Below, piece after piece: positions 53,094-61,679 of a DNA stretch of 64,000 nt. Position 1 is the first letter of the stretch, and each line of letters starts with the position of its first letter. The notes below the pieces were generated by a model. It had not been told where the DNA came from, did no database searches, and worked only from the letters and a program-made list of their open reading frames with translations. Position numbers and translations under genes: made by a program. Origin of the DNA: Streptomyces sp. NRRL S-350 (GTDB taxonomy: Bacteria; Actinomycetota; Actinomycetes; Streptomycetales; Streptomycetaceae); contig NZ_JOHO01000014.1 of the NCBI RefSeq assembly GCF_000719705.1, positions 90,027 through 154,026 on the forward strand, in the 5' to 3' direction.

Positions 53094-54434
53094 TCACCCC
53101 TGACGACTTCGGCGGCTCGGCCGACCAGCGGCGGCAGCGGACCCGAGCCCGGCCGGCGGGCGGCTCCCGGGCGACCCGTCGTCCGGGAGCCGCTCCACCA
53201 CGACCATGGCCGCGTCGTCGTCCAACCGGCCGCCGACGTGGGCGAGCAGGTCGCGGCGAAGGTGCTCGACCAGGGCGGTCGGGCGCTCGGCGAGCCAAGT
53301 GGTGACGCGTTCGGTGAGCGGGTAGAACCGCCGCTGGGCGTCCCGGGCCTCGATCACGCCGTCGGTGTAGATGAGCAGCCGGTCGCCGGGGCGGAACGGG
53401 AAGGTCTCCACCTCGTACCGCATCGGGGCGAGCTCGCCGAGGCCCAGCGGCGGGGAGGGCCGGCGGGCGGCCAGGGTGGTGATGCCCTCGGGGCGCAGCA
53501 GCAGTGGGGGTGGGTGGCCGCAGTCGATCAGGCGCACCGGTGAGCCGTCGTCGGGGATGTCCAGCAGGACGGCGGTGATGAAGGACTCGCCTGCCTCGGC
53601 GTCCTCCTCGGGGGCGTCCCCGGGGGACGGGCGGGGCAGGGCGAGCCGGGCCTGCCGGGCCTGTCGGTCCCGACGGGACTGTTCGGCGAGTTGGGCGAGG
53701 TCCCAACTGACGCTGCCGTCCAGGTAGGCGGCCAGGTCGGGCAGCTCGGCGTGCAGGTGGGCGGCGGCGCGGAAGGCGCCGAGCAGCAGCGCCGCGTCGC
53801 CGAGCGAGGACAGGCCCTTGCCGCGCACGTCGCCGACCAGTAGTCGGGTGCCGGTGGCGGTGCGGGCGGCCGCGTACAGGTCGCCGCCGACCTGGGCCTC
53901 GGCTTCCGCGGCGAGGTAGACGGAGGCCAGGTGCAGCGGCCCGATCCGATCCGGCAACGGGCGCAGCAGCACCCGCTGGGCGGCCTCGGACACCGACCGG
54001 ACCCGGGCCAGTGCGCGTTCGTGCCGTTGACGCAGCACCCGCAGGCCGACGATCAGTGCGGAGACAACGACCTGTGCGCTCAGCTGGGTCTCGATGTTGG
54101 CGCTGGTCAGGCTGTCGCGGACGGAGCCGATCACGGTCAGTGCGGCGATCGCGAGCAGTGCTACCCCGGCGGTGGCCCGGGGGCCGGCGAAGGAGGCGGT
54201 CAGAGCCGGGGCGACGATCAGTAGCGGGCCGAGGTGGATGTCCGGTGGGGAGAGGATGTCGACGACGGTGATCAGGACGATCAGGGCGAGCGTCAGCGCC
54301 GTCAGCACCCGGCGGTCGGGCCGCCAGGAGGGGCGGTGGTCTGGGGAGCGCGGCGGGTGCGGCGGGCGCGGCGCATCGGGACGCTGCCGGAGGGGCACCT
54401 CTCCTCTGTACACCGTGGGGGTGGCGGGGCGCAC
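53094..54434 (-). CDS. Membrane SpoIIE-type PP2C phosphatase
   Basis: A 446-residue protein with three to four N-terminal membrane helices (about 43-135), a linker helix, and a PP2C/SpoIIE domain (about 165-420). QVGGDLYAA holds a metal-binding Asp, LLVGDVRGKGLSS the second, IYTDGVIEARD and RLDDDAAMVVV the C-terminal ones. Phosphatases of this type act on anti-anti-sigma factors and are abundant in Streptomyces. A Glu/Asp/Ala-rich loop (about 285-300) is inserted in the domain. Confidence 0.92.
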   Translation of the reverse strand: MRPATPTVYRGEVPLRQRPDAPRPPHPPRSPDHRPSWRPDRRVLTALTLALIVLITVVDILSPPDIHLGPLLIVAPALTASFAGPRATAGVALLAIAALTVIGSVRDSLTSANIETQLSAQVVVSALIVGLRVLRQRHERALARVRSVSEAAQRVLLRPLPDRIGPLHLASVYLAAEAEAQVGGDLYAAARTATGTRLLVGDVRGKGLSSLGDAALLLGAFRAAAHLHAELPDLAAYLDGSVSWDLAQLAEQSRRDRQARQARLALPRPSPGDAPEEDAEAGESFITAVLLDIPDDGSPVRLIDCGHPPPLLLRPEGITTLAARRPSPPLGLGELAPMRYEVETFPFRPGDRLLIYTDGVIEARDAQRRFYPLTERVTTWLAERPTALVEHLRRDLLAHVGGRLDDDAAMVVVERLPDDGSPGSRPPAGLGSAAAAGRPSRRSRQG

Positions 54435-54517
54435 CCGGAGGGCTCATTCGGCGGTCCGTGCCGAGGGGTCGTGTCAGGGGCCCGGGCGGAGGGCCCGCTC
54501 CCGGGGGTCACGTCGAA

Positions 54518-54545
54518 GGGTTCGAGTCGGAGGGTTCGAGTCGGA
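54518..54545. repeat. 14-bp tandem repeat
   Basis: Two exact copies of GGGTTCGAGTCGGA (54518, 54532) with a partial third, in the 160-base gap between the phosphatase start and the MarR end. No gene is seen there. Confidence 0.75.
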
Positions 54546-54595
54546 GGGTTCCCGCCGGTGGCTCATCTTCGGGCCCCTGCGGGGGACCTCTGCTG

Positions 54596-55018
54596 TCAGC
54601 CCTCTTCGCCGTAGCGCGCCAGGTAGGCGGCGAAGCGGGCGACGTCCTCGTCGGACCAGTCGGTGAAGCGCGTGGTGAAGGCCAGGCGGCGCTGCTCGTT
54701 GGCGTCGCGCAGCAGGGTCAGCCCGGCCTCGGTGGCGCGCAGGATCTGGCCGCGCTGGTCGTCCGGGTCGGCCTCGCGGGCCAGCAGCCCGAGCTTCTCC
54801 AGGGCGGTGACCTGGCGGCTGACGGTGGACTTGTCGAGCATGAAGTGCGCGGCCACGTCGGCGGCTCGGCAGCCGCCGCGCTCGGTGATCAGGTCGAGGA
54901 TGCTGTAGGTGACCAGGGACAGGTCGGGGTGCAGCTGGGAGGCCTTGTGCCGGGCGCGGCGGGCGAAGGCGGTCAGCTCGCGCTGGATGGTGTCGATGGA
55001 CGACTGGCGGCCGGGCAC
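54596..55018 (-). CDS. MarR-family regulator
   Basis: A 140-residue winged-helix protein. YSILDLITERGGCRAADVAAHF, MLDKSTVSRQVTALEKLGLLAR and the wing EADPDDQRGQILRATEAG are the MarR pattern. GTG 55018 has GGGAGG about ten bases upstream. An operator-like inverted repeat lies immediately upstream, overlapping the end of the M48 protease gene, so both may be controlled by this protein. Confidence 0.92.
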   Translation of the reverse strand: MPGRQSSIDTIQRELTAFARRARHKASQLHPDLSLVTYSILDLITERGGCRAADVAAHFMLDKSTVSRQVTALEKLGLLAREADPDDQRGQILRATEAGLTLLRDANEQRRLAFTTRFTDWSDEDVARFAAYLARYGEEG

Positions 55019-55040
55019 GGCGTTCCTACCTCCCTGAGAT

Positions 55041-55057
55041 TTGTTGCACTATACAAC
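55041..55057. promoter_or_regulatory. Candidate MarR operator and promoter
   Basis: TTGTTGCACTATACAAC contains GTTG/CAAC and TTGT/ACAA inverted half-sites. On the minus strand it includes TATAGT, a good -10 element whose TAG is also the stop codon of the M48 gene. The position fits an autoregulated promoter for the MarR gene. Confidence 0.45.
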
Positions 55058-56410
55058 GGATTTGCCGGGGTCCGTGCGGTGCTGCTCCGGAGCCGGCCGG
55101 CCCTGCCCGGCCTGCCCGGCCTGCGAGGCGTGCGAGGAGTGTGAGGCCTGCGTGCCCTGTGCCCCCTGCGTGCCTTCGGTCCCCTGTCTGCCTTGCGTGC
55201 CCTGGGCGGTCCGGGTGACCCGAGCGGCCTGCCAGGCCCGGGCCGCGGCGATCCGGCGGGTCGCACTCGGGTGAGTGGCGAACAGTAGCTCAAGCACCCT
55301 CGGCGGGTCGACATCCGAGACGTTCGCCAGCGCCAGTCTGCGCTGCATCGCCACGAACTGCTCGGCGTCACCGGTCAGTTCGAGTGCGTGCCGGTCCGCC
55401 CGGGCCTCGATGCGGCGGCTCACCGCGCACTGCGCCGGCCCCGACGCCGCGCCCAGCAGCGCCGCCAGCGCCGCCAGCAGCGGCAGCGCCCGGGGGTCCG
55501 CCGCATCCGACGCCCCCGCGGCGTCCAGCAGCGGCTGCCAGGCCGCCAGCAGGCCGAGGACGGCCACCGCGACCGCCGCCCCGACCGCACCCAGAGCGGT
55601 GCCCACCGGCACGTCCCGGTGCTTGACGTGGCCCAGTTCGTGCGCGACCACCAGCTCCACCTCGCGCGGCTCGGCAGTGGTCAGCAGCGTGTCGTACGCG
55701 ACGATCCGACGGGTCGCGCCCAGGCCGGAGACGTACGCGTTGAGCGCGGTCGTCCGGCGGGAGGCGTCCGCCACCAGGACGTCCCGCACCCGGATGCCGT
55801 CGCGGTCGGCCAGCGCCAGCAGGGCGGTGCGCAGCTCGCCCGGCGGCATCGGGGTGAACCGGTTGAACACCGGCTCGACGAGCAGCGGGTGGAGGAAGGA
55901 GAGGACCGCGGTCAGCAGTGCCGCCGCGCCGGCCGCCGGGAGCCACCAGTGCTGTGGCGACCAGGCGGTCAGCGCGAACAGCCCGAGGACGAGCGGCAGG
56001 ACCAGGACGAGGGTGAGCGCGAGACCGCGCAGGGCGTCCAGCGCCCACCCGGCCCAACCCTGGGTCACCAGCCCGTACCGGACCCGGACGGACCGCACCG
56101 CTGCGCCGAACGGCAGCTGCAGCGCCTGCCCGAGGACCACCAGCGCCGCCGCACCGGCCAGGACGGTGGCCGTCCGGGAGTCGCCGAACCAGCGGCCGAC
56201 GGCGGTCGCCAGGGCAGCCCCGGCCGGGGTGAGGCCGAGCAGCAGGGGCAACGCCAGGCCCGCCAGACGGGCGCCCAGCGCCCACGGCTGCTGGGCGCGA
56301 CGCAACGCGCGGCCCCGGGCGCGCTCGGCGGGCGTGAAGTCGGGCGTGGGGTCGGGCGTGGCCGCGGGGTCGGCCCCCGGGGCGGGCTGCGGGGCGGGCG
56401 TGGTGTCCAT
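55049..56410 (-). CDS. M48-family (Ste24-like) membrane metalloprotease
   Basis: A 453-residue inner-membrane zinc protease. The catalytic HExxH appears in VVAHELGHVKHRD (about residues 255-267), a downstream acidic ligand lies in the helix after ARADRHALEL, and NAYVSGLGATRRIVAYDTLL and LVEPVFNRFTPMPPG are CAAX-protease landmarks. About six hydrophobic segments surround the site. The C-terminal 50 residues are low complexity (TQG, QGT and SHSSHAS repeats). Relatives degrade misfolded membrane proteins or process prenylated ones. Confidence 0.92.
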   Translation of the reverse strand: MDTTPAPQPAPGADPAATPDPTPDFTPAERARGRALRRAQQPWALGARLAGLALPLLLGLTPAGAALATAVGRWFGDSRTATVLAGAAALVVLGQALQLPFGAAVRSVRVRYGLVTQGWAGWALDALRGLALTLVLVLPLVLGLFALTAWSPQHWWLPAAGAAALLTAVLSFLHPLLVEPVFNRFTPMPPGELRTALLALADRDGIRVRDVLVADASRRTTALNAYVSGLGATRRIVAYDTLLTTAEPREVELVVAHELGHVKHRDVPVGTALGAVGAAVAVAVLGLLAAWQPLLDAAGASDAADPRALPLLAALAALLGAASGPAQCAVSRRIEARADRHALELTGDAEQFVAMQRRLALANVSDVDPPRVLELLFATHPSATRRIAAARAWQAARVTRTAQGTQGRQGTEGTQGAQGTQASHSSHASQAGQAGQGRPAPEQHRTDPGKSVV

Positions 56411-56530
56411 GGGCGGGTTGCGGCTCTTCCGGTCTGCCGGGCATCCGGTCTTCGGTCGGGGTGTCGCGGTTCAGCATGGCGCACCCCGCCGGTCCGGGCT
56501 CACTCTTCCGCGGCCTTCGCTGCCCGGGGC

Positions 56531-56947
56531 TCACTCCTCCGTGGGGCCGGTGGCGCGGTGGACGGCGGCGCGCAGCAGCTGGTGGCCGAGGTCGACCAGG
56601 GCGCGGCCGACCGCGAACTCGTCGCCGACCTGCGGGGCGGGGGCGTCGAGGGGGTTGCGGTGGGAGAGGGTCTCACTGTGCAGGAGGGTGCCGTCGGCGT
56701 CCAGGACGGCGTGCACCCGGGTGGTGTCCCGGTCCTCGACCACGTGCAGGCTGAGCCGCCAGTCCTTGGTGCGGACCGCCCGTTCGTCGGCCCCGGCGTC
56801 CGGTGCCGCGGTGGCTGGGGTGGCTGGGGTGGCCGCGGTCGGCGTGGCAGGCAGGGTGTCCGTGCCGGAGGACCGGCTGCCTCCCGGAACGTCGACCGGG
56901 CCGCCGCTCACGTTGCCGCTCGCGTTGCTGCTCAGGTTGCCGCTCAT
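56531..56947 (-). CDS. DUF1876-type small protein
   Basis: A 138-residue protein. After a Ser/Gly/Thr-rich N-terminus, WRLSLHVVEDRDTTRVHAVL and VGDEFAVGRALVDLGHQLLRAA match the DUF1876 (dsRBD-fold-like) pattern of small actinobacterial proteins of unknown function. ATG 56947 follows GGGACGAG. Longer frames to 57244 would add only low-complexity sequence that overlaps the promoter of the divergent CapA-like gene. Confidence 0.8.
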   Translation of the reverse strand: MSGNLSSNASGNVSGGPVDVPGGSRSSGTDTLPATPTAATPATPATAAPDAGADERAVRTKDWRLSLHVVEDRDTTRVHAVLDADGTLLHSETLSHRNPLDAPAPQVGDEFAVGRALVDLGHQLLRAAVHRATGPTEE

Positions 56948-57191
56948 CTCGTCCCAGCTCCGCGCCGCGGCACGGGCGTGGTTCCCCGTACCACCCACCA
57001 CGCTGCGCGTGCTCCCGCCGTCGCGCCAGGGACGAGGTGTCCGGATCGGGAGGGGCGGATGGGACGAGTGGGCCGACGGCGAGGCGGCCGATGTCCTCTT
57101 GTGTCCGGAATGTTTCTGGTTCGGGCCCGAATGGTGGTGATCCGGTGGCGTAGGCTGTCCGCTCTTGCATCGTCCTCGGGGGGAACCACTC

Positions 57192-58346
57192 ATGCGCCGT
57201 GCCGCGGCCGCCGTCGCGCTGTTCGTCGGACTGACCGCCGTCACCGCCTGCGGACCGGACGACCCCGCCCCCGCCGCCGCTCACGCGCCGACCGGTGCCG
57301 CGCCCGCGCCGACCTCCGTCGACACGACGCCGGGGGCCCCGTCCTCCGGCCCGGCCCCGGGCAAGAGCAGCGCGCCCCGACCGGACGGCAGCATCACCGT
57401 CGCCTTCGCCGGGGACGTCCACTTCGAGGGGCGCACCGAGGCCCGGCTCGCCGTCAAGCCACCGGAGCCGGCCCTCGGCCCGATCGCCGCCACCCTCGCC
57501 GACGCCGACCTGTCCGTCCTCAACCTGGAGACCGCGATCACCGGGCGCGGCGCCCCGGAACCGAAGACGTACACCTTCCGCACCTCGCCCAAGGCGCTGT
57601 CGGTACTCAAGGACTCGGGCGTCGACGTCGTCTCCATGGCCAACAACCACGCGGTGGACTTCGGCGCCGACGGCCTCACCGACACCCTCGCCGCCAAGGA
57701 CTCCGCGCCGATACCGGTCGTCGGCGTCGGGCACGACGCCAAGGAGGCGTACGCCCCGTACGTCACCACCGTGCGCGGGGTGAAGGTCGCCGTGGTGGCC
57801 GCCAGCCAGGTCGAGGACCTCACCAACCAGAAGTGGCGGGCCGGCGCGAACAAGCCGGGCATCGCCTCGGCGCTGGACGTCCCGGCACTGGTCAAGGCGG
57901 TGGAGGCGGCGAAGCAGCAGTCCCCGGTCGTGCTCGTCTACCTGCACTGGGGCGACGAGGGCAAGGCCTGCCCGACCACCGCGCAGACCACCATCGCCAA
58001 GAAGCTCGCCGGCGCCGGTGCCACCGCCGTCGTCGGCACCCACGCGCACACCATGGTCGGCTCCGGCATGCTCGGCGCCACCTACGTCGGCTACGGCTTC
58101 GGCAACTTCCTCTGGTACGGCACCTCCGACTACGCGAACTCCAACGAGACCGGTGTCACCACCCTCACCCTCACCGCCGACGGCAAGGTGACCGGCGAGG
58201 CCTTCACACCGGCCACCATCGACGACAAGGGCATCCCGGAACCGGTCACCGGCGCCGCCGCCGAGGCCGCCCTCAAGCGCCGCGACGGCCTGCGCGGCTG
58301 CACGGGCCTCTCCCCGGCGCCGAAGGCTCCCGCAGTGTCGCAGTGA
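57192..58346 (+). CDS. CapA/PgsA-like secreted metallophosphatase-fold protein
   Basis: A 384-residue exported protein, probably a lipoprotein (VALFVGLTAVTAC lipobox at about residue 19) with a Pro/Ala/Thr linker. The CapA domain has VAFAGDVHFEGRT, LSVLNLETAITGRG, VVSMANNHAVDFGADGL, VLVYLHWGDE, VVGTHAHTM and GYGFGNFLWY, the metal-binding landmarks of poly-gamma-glutamate-type capsule proteins. No capB/capC genes are nearby, so it is more likely a stand-alone phosphoesterase. GGGGGG precedes the ATG. Confidence 0.92.
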   Translation: MRRAAAAVALFVGLTAVTACGPDDPAPAAAHAPTGAAPAPTSVDTTPGAPSSGPAPGKSSAPRPDGSITVAFAGDVHFEGRTEARLAVKPPEPALGPIAATLADADLSVLNLETAITGRGAPEPKTYTFRTSPKALSVLKDSGVDVVSMANNHAVDFGADGLTDTLAAKDSAPIPVVGVGHDAKEAYAPYVTTVRGVKVAVVAASQVEDLTNQKWRAGANKPGIASALDVPALVKAVEAAKQQSPVVLVYLHWGDEGKACPTTAQTTIAKKLAGAGATAVVGTHAHTMVGSGMLGATYVGYGFGNFLWYGTSDYANSNETGVTTLTLTADGKVTGEAFTPATIDDKGIPEPVTGAAAEAALKRRDGLRGCTGLSPAPKAPAVSQ

Positions 58347-58366
58347 GGTGGCCCTACCATCGCCTG

Positions 58367-58900
58367 ATGGTGGGACACGAGGAACTGACGACGGATCGGC
58401 TTTCACTGCGGCGCCCGGCCGAGGACGACATCGACGTGATCCTCGCCGTCCACAGCGACCTGGCCGCCTGCCACCACAACCCCTCCGACGCGCTCGCCAC
58501 CCGGGCCGACGCCGCCGAACGGTACGGCCGCTGGAACGCGCTGTGGGAACGCCGCGGCTACGGCTACTGGACGGTCCGCGAGCGCAGCGCCCCGGCCGTG
58601 CTCGGATTCTGCGGAGTGAAGCCGATGGAGCTGGCCGGCCTGCCGGTCCTCAACCTCTTCTACCGCTTCGCCCCCGCCGCCTGGGGCCGCGGCCTGGCGA
58701 GCGAGGCCGCCACCGCAGTGACGGCCTGGGCGGCCACCGCCGTGCCCGACCTCCCGCTGGTCGCCCGCATCCGCCCGGCCAACCTCGCCTCCCAGCGCGT
58801 CGCCCTGCGCGCCGGCCTGCGACGTGCGGAGCACCTGGACGGGGAGGGCTACGACGGCTTCGACCTGATCTACGCGACCAACCTGCCCGCCGGGCAGTAG
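58367..58900 (+). CDS. GNAT-family acetyltransferase (RimJ/RimL-like)
   Basis: A 177-residue acetyltransferase. LTTDRLSLRRPAEDDIDVIL is the RimJ/L-type N-terminus, LNLFYRFAPAAWGRGLASEAA holds the acetyl-CoA-binding R/Q-x-x-G-x-G/A (WGRGLA), and LVARIRPANLASQRVALRAGL is motif B. It starts 20 bases after the CapA-like gene. Confidence 0.92.
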   Translation: MVGHEELTTDRLSLRRPAEDDIDVILAVHSDLAACHHNPSDALATRADAAERYGRWNALWERRGYGYWTVRERSAPAVLGFCGVKPMELAGLPVLNLFYRFAPAAWGRGLASEAATAVTAWAATAVPDLPLVARIRPANLASQRVALRAGLRRAEHLDGEGYDGFDLIYATNLPAGQ

Positions 58901-59238
58901 TCCTGCCGTCGGGTAGGCGCCCTGAGCTCCGGGCGTCGTCGCCCGTCAAGGTAAGAACGCGGCAAGAGGATTGACTGATCGTCAATTACGCCGGGTTGCC
59001 GTGCTGGTGAACGTCGTCGGCCTCCCGATTGCCGCCCCGGCCGCCGAACCCGTCGAGAAGGTGGGGGCGGTGGGGGCGGTCGGGGCGGTGGGGGTGGTGT
59101 TCCCGGCCTCCGACCAGCAGCTCCGCCGTGAGGCCGAACTGTTTGCATGGACCGGTTATCCGCGCCGACTGGCATACTTGGGACGAGGGAGGCCCGACAC
59201 ACAGGGCAGCGGAAGTGCGGCGGAAGGGACGGCGTGCC
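58901..59238. other. Intergenic region with a TetR-type palindrome
   Basis: 338 bases with no convincing gene. It contains ATTGACTGATCGTCAAT (58970-58986), a perfect 6-5-6 inverted repeat of the form TTGAC-N5-GTCAA that is typical of TetR operators, and a GGGGGCGGTC-type simple repeat at 59063-59097. No tetR gene is adjacent in the window. Confidence 0.5.
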
Positions 59239-59715
59239 ATGGGGATCCGCGACGACGCGGCCGAGGTCCGGGCCCGTGGCTGGCGCACCCTCGCCGCGCT
59301 GCACGGGATGATCGACACCGCGCTGGAGAAGGCGCTCCAAGCCGAATCCCGGCTCTCGGTGGTCGAGTACACGGTGCTGGACGCGCTGTCACGGCAGGAC
59401 GGCTGGCACATGCGGATGCAGCAGTTGGCCCGGGCGGCGGCGCTGAGCAGCAGCGCGACCACCCGGCTGGTGAGCCGCCTGGAGGACCGGGGCCTGCTGA
59501 GCCGCTACCTGTGCGCGGACGACCGGCGCGGCATCTACACCGAGCTGACCCAGGACGGCCGAGACCTGCTGGCGGCAGCCCGCCCGGTGCACGACGCCAC
59601 CCTGGAGGCGACCCTGGCCCAGGCCACCGCGGTGCCCGAGCTGGCCCCACTGGTGGACTCCCTCGCGGCACCCGACCCGGCACCCGACCCGGCACCCGAC
59701 CCGGCGCACGCCTGA
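59239..59715 (+). CDS. MarR-family regulator
   Basis: A 158-residue regulator. AESRLSVVEYTVLDALSRQDG, MQQLARAAALSSSATTRLVSRLEDRGLLSR and the wing CADDRRGIYTELTQDG match MarR (in pieces). The C-terminus ends in (P)DPAPDPAP repeats. ATG 59239 has GGAAGGGA upstream at some distance. The target is unknown; the membrane protein downstream on the same strand starts about 125 bases later. Confidence 0.9.
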   Translation: MGIRDDAAEVRARGWRTLAALHGMIDTALEKALQAESRLSVVEYTVLDALSRQDGWHMRMQQLARAAALSSSATTRLVSRLEDRGLLSRYLCADDRRGIYTELTQDGRDLLAAARPVHDATLEATLAQATAVPELAPLVDSLAAPDPAPDPAPDPAHA

Positions 59716-59841
59716 CGACGGCCCTCTGCGGTCCGGCGCGGTCCCGCCCTACGGCGCAGCACAGTTCGGCCGGGCCGAGCGGGTGAACCGTCCGCCCTCC
59801 GCGCCCCGGCCGGGCCCGTCCGCGGCGCGGCGGTGGTAGGC

Positions 59842-61473
59842 ATGGGCCGCATGGACTGGTTCGCCGCCCCCGACTACTGGTTGAGCCGACTGCTCGTCCA
59901 ACGCCTGCTCGCTGCCGTCTACCTGACCGGATTCATCGCCGCCGCCGCGCAGTTCCGCGCCCTCATCGGCGAGGACGGCATGCTGCCGGTGCCCCGCTTC
60001 ACCGCCCGCGTCCCGTTCCGGCAGTCCCCCGGGCTGTTCCACCTCCACTACAGTGACCGCTTCTTCGCCGCCGTCGCGTGGAGCGGGGCCGCCCTCGCCG
60101 CCGCCGTCACGGCCGGCCTCGCCGACGCCGTCCCGCTGTGGGCGTCGATCCTGCTGTGGGCGGTGCTCTGGGCCCTCTACCTCTCCGTCGTCAACGTCGG
60201 GCAGACCTGGTACTCCTTCGGCTGGGAGTCCCTGCTGCTCGAAGCCGGCTTCCTCGCCGCCTTCCTCGGCAACGCCGACACCGCCCCGCCCACCCTGGTG
60301 CTGTGGCTGATGCGCTGGCTGGTCTTCCGGGTCGAGTTCGGCGCCGGACTGATCAAACTGCGCGGAGACAGCTGCTGGCGGGACCTGACCTGCCTCCGCT
60401 ACCACCACGAGACGCAGCCGATGCCCGGCCCGCTCAGCTGGTTCTTCCACCACCTGCCCGACCCGCTGCACCGGGTCGAGGCCGCGGCCAACCACGTCGT
60501 CCAACTCGCCGTCCCCGTCTGCCTGCTGCTACCGCAGCCGGTCGCCAGTTACGCCGCCTGCGCCGTGATCGCCACCCAGCTGTGGCTGATCGCCTCCGGC
60601 AACTTCGCCTGGCTCAACTGGCTCACCGTGACCCTGGCCCTCGCCGCCGTCGAACCGGCCCGCCTCGGCCTGCCCGTCCACACCCCCGACCGCCCCGGCG
60701 CCCCGCTCTGGTACGAGGCGCTGGTGATCGCGCTGACCGTGGCGGTCGTCGTCCTCAGCTACTGGCCGGTGCGGAACATGGTCTCCCGCGGGCAGGCCAT
60801 GAACCGCTCGTTCAACCGGCTCCACCTCGTCAACACCTACGGCGCCTTCGGCAGCGTCAACCGCCTCCGCCAGGAGGTCGTGGTCGAGGGCACCGACGAG
60901 GCCGTCCTCACCCCGCAGACCGTGTGGCGCGAGTACGGCTTCAAGGGCAAACCCGGCGACGTGCGCCGCCTCCCCCGCCAGTACGCCCCCTACCACCTGC
61001 GGCTCGACTGGCTGATGTGGTTCGCCGGCATCTCGCCCGGCTACGCGCGTCCCTGGTTCCTGCCCTTCGTCGCCCGCCTGCTGGCAGGCGACCGGGCCAC
61101 GCTGCGCCTGCTGCGCCACAACCCGTTCCCGGACGCCCCGCCGACCCACGTCCGGGCGACCCTCTACCTCTACCGGTTCACCGATTGGCGCGAACTGCGG
61201 GAAACCGGCGCGTGGTGGCACCGCACGGCGCTGCACGAGTACCTCGCGCCGGTCGACCTGCACGCCGTCGGCCGGGCAGGCTACCGGCCGCCACCCGGCC
61301 GGCCAGGCCGCGGCGTTCGCGAGATCCCGCTGGAGCGGCCGCGCCGGCCCGGCCGGCACCCCGGCCGGAATCCCGTCCAGCGCCCCGCCCACCGCCCCGG
61401 ACCGCCCGGCGAACCGGGGGCCGTGCACCCGCCCCGACCAGCACCGGACCACCCGGGCGGGCCCCCCGAGTAG
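59842..61473 (+). CDS. Lipase maturation factor-like membrane protein
   Basis: A 543-residue protein of the LMF/HTTM-related family, with about eight hydrophobic segments. WYSFGWESLLLEAGFLAAFLG, RWLVFRVEFGAGLIKLRGDSCWRDLTCL and YHHETQPMPGPLSWFFHHLP are strong family matches (in pieces). In the second, soluble part are FNRLHLVNTYGAFGSVNRLRQE and REYGFKGKPGDV. In animals LMF1 helps lipases fold in the ER; the bacterial role is unproven. The last 60 residues are Arg/Pro/Gly-rich. The start is ATG 59842, 59851 or GTG 59833. Confidence 0.88.
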   Translation: MGRMDWFAAPDYWLSRLLVQRLLAAVYLTGFIAAAAQFRALIGEDGMLPVPRFTARVPFRQSPGLFHLHYSDRFFAAVAWSGAALAAAVTAGLADAVPLWASILLWAVLWALYLSVVNVGQTWYSFGWESLLLEAGFLAAFLGNADTAPPTLVLWLMRWLVFRVEFGAGLIKLRGDSCWRDLTCLRYHHETQPMPGPLSWFFHHLPDPLHRVEAAANHVVQLAVPVCLLLPQPVASYAACAVIATQLWLIASGNFAWLNWLTVTLALAAVEPARLGLPVHTPDRPGAPLWYEALVIALTVAVVVLSYWPVRNMVSRGQAMNRSFNRLHLVNTYGAFGSVNRLRQEVVVEGTDEAVLTPQTVWREYGFKGKPGDVRRLPRQYAPYHLRLDWLMWFAGISPGYARPWFLPFVARLLAGDRATLRLLRHNPFPDAPPTHVRATLYLYRFTDWRELRETGAWWHRTALHEYLAPVDLHAVGRAGYRPPPGRPGRGVREIPLERPRRPGRHPGRNPVQRPAHRPGPPGEPGAVHPPRPAPDHPGGPPE

Positions 61474-61679
61474 CGGCCAGGCGGGCGGTATGGGATACGA
61501 CACCGGCCCGTCGGGGCGGTGGGTGCGTGCAAGGCTCGAACGGGCACCCGTATTCTGGGCGTCCACAACCGGCAGGCCGACCGCGCGCCCCCTCGCCCCG
61601 CCCCGGGGCGACCCCGCGCACCCGGTCCGCCGCCCCCTCGCCGCCAGCCCCGCCGTCGTCGCCCAGAACCGGACCTCAC

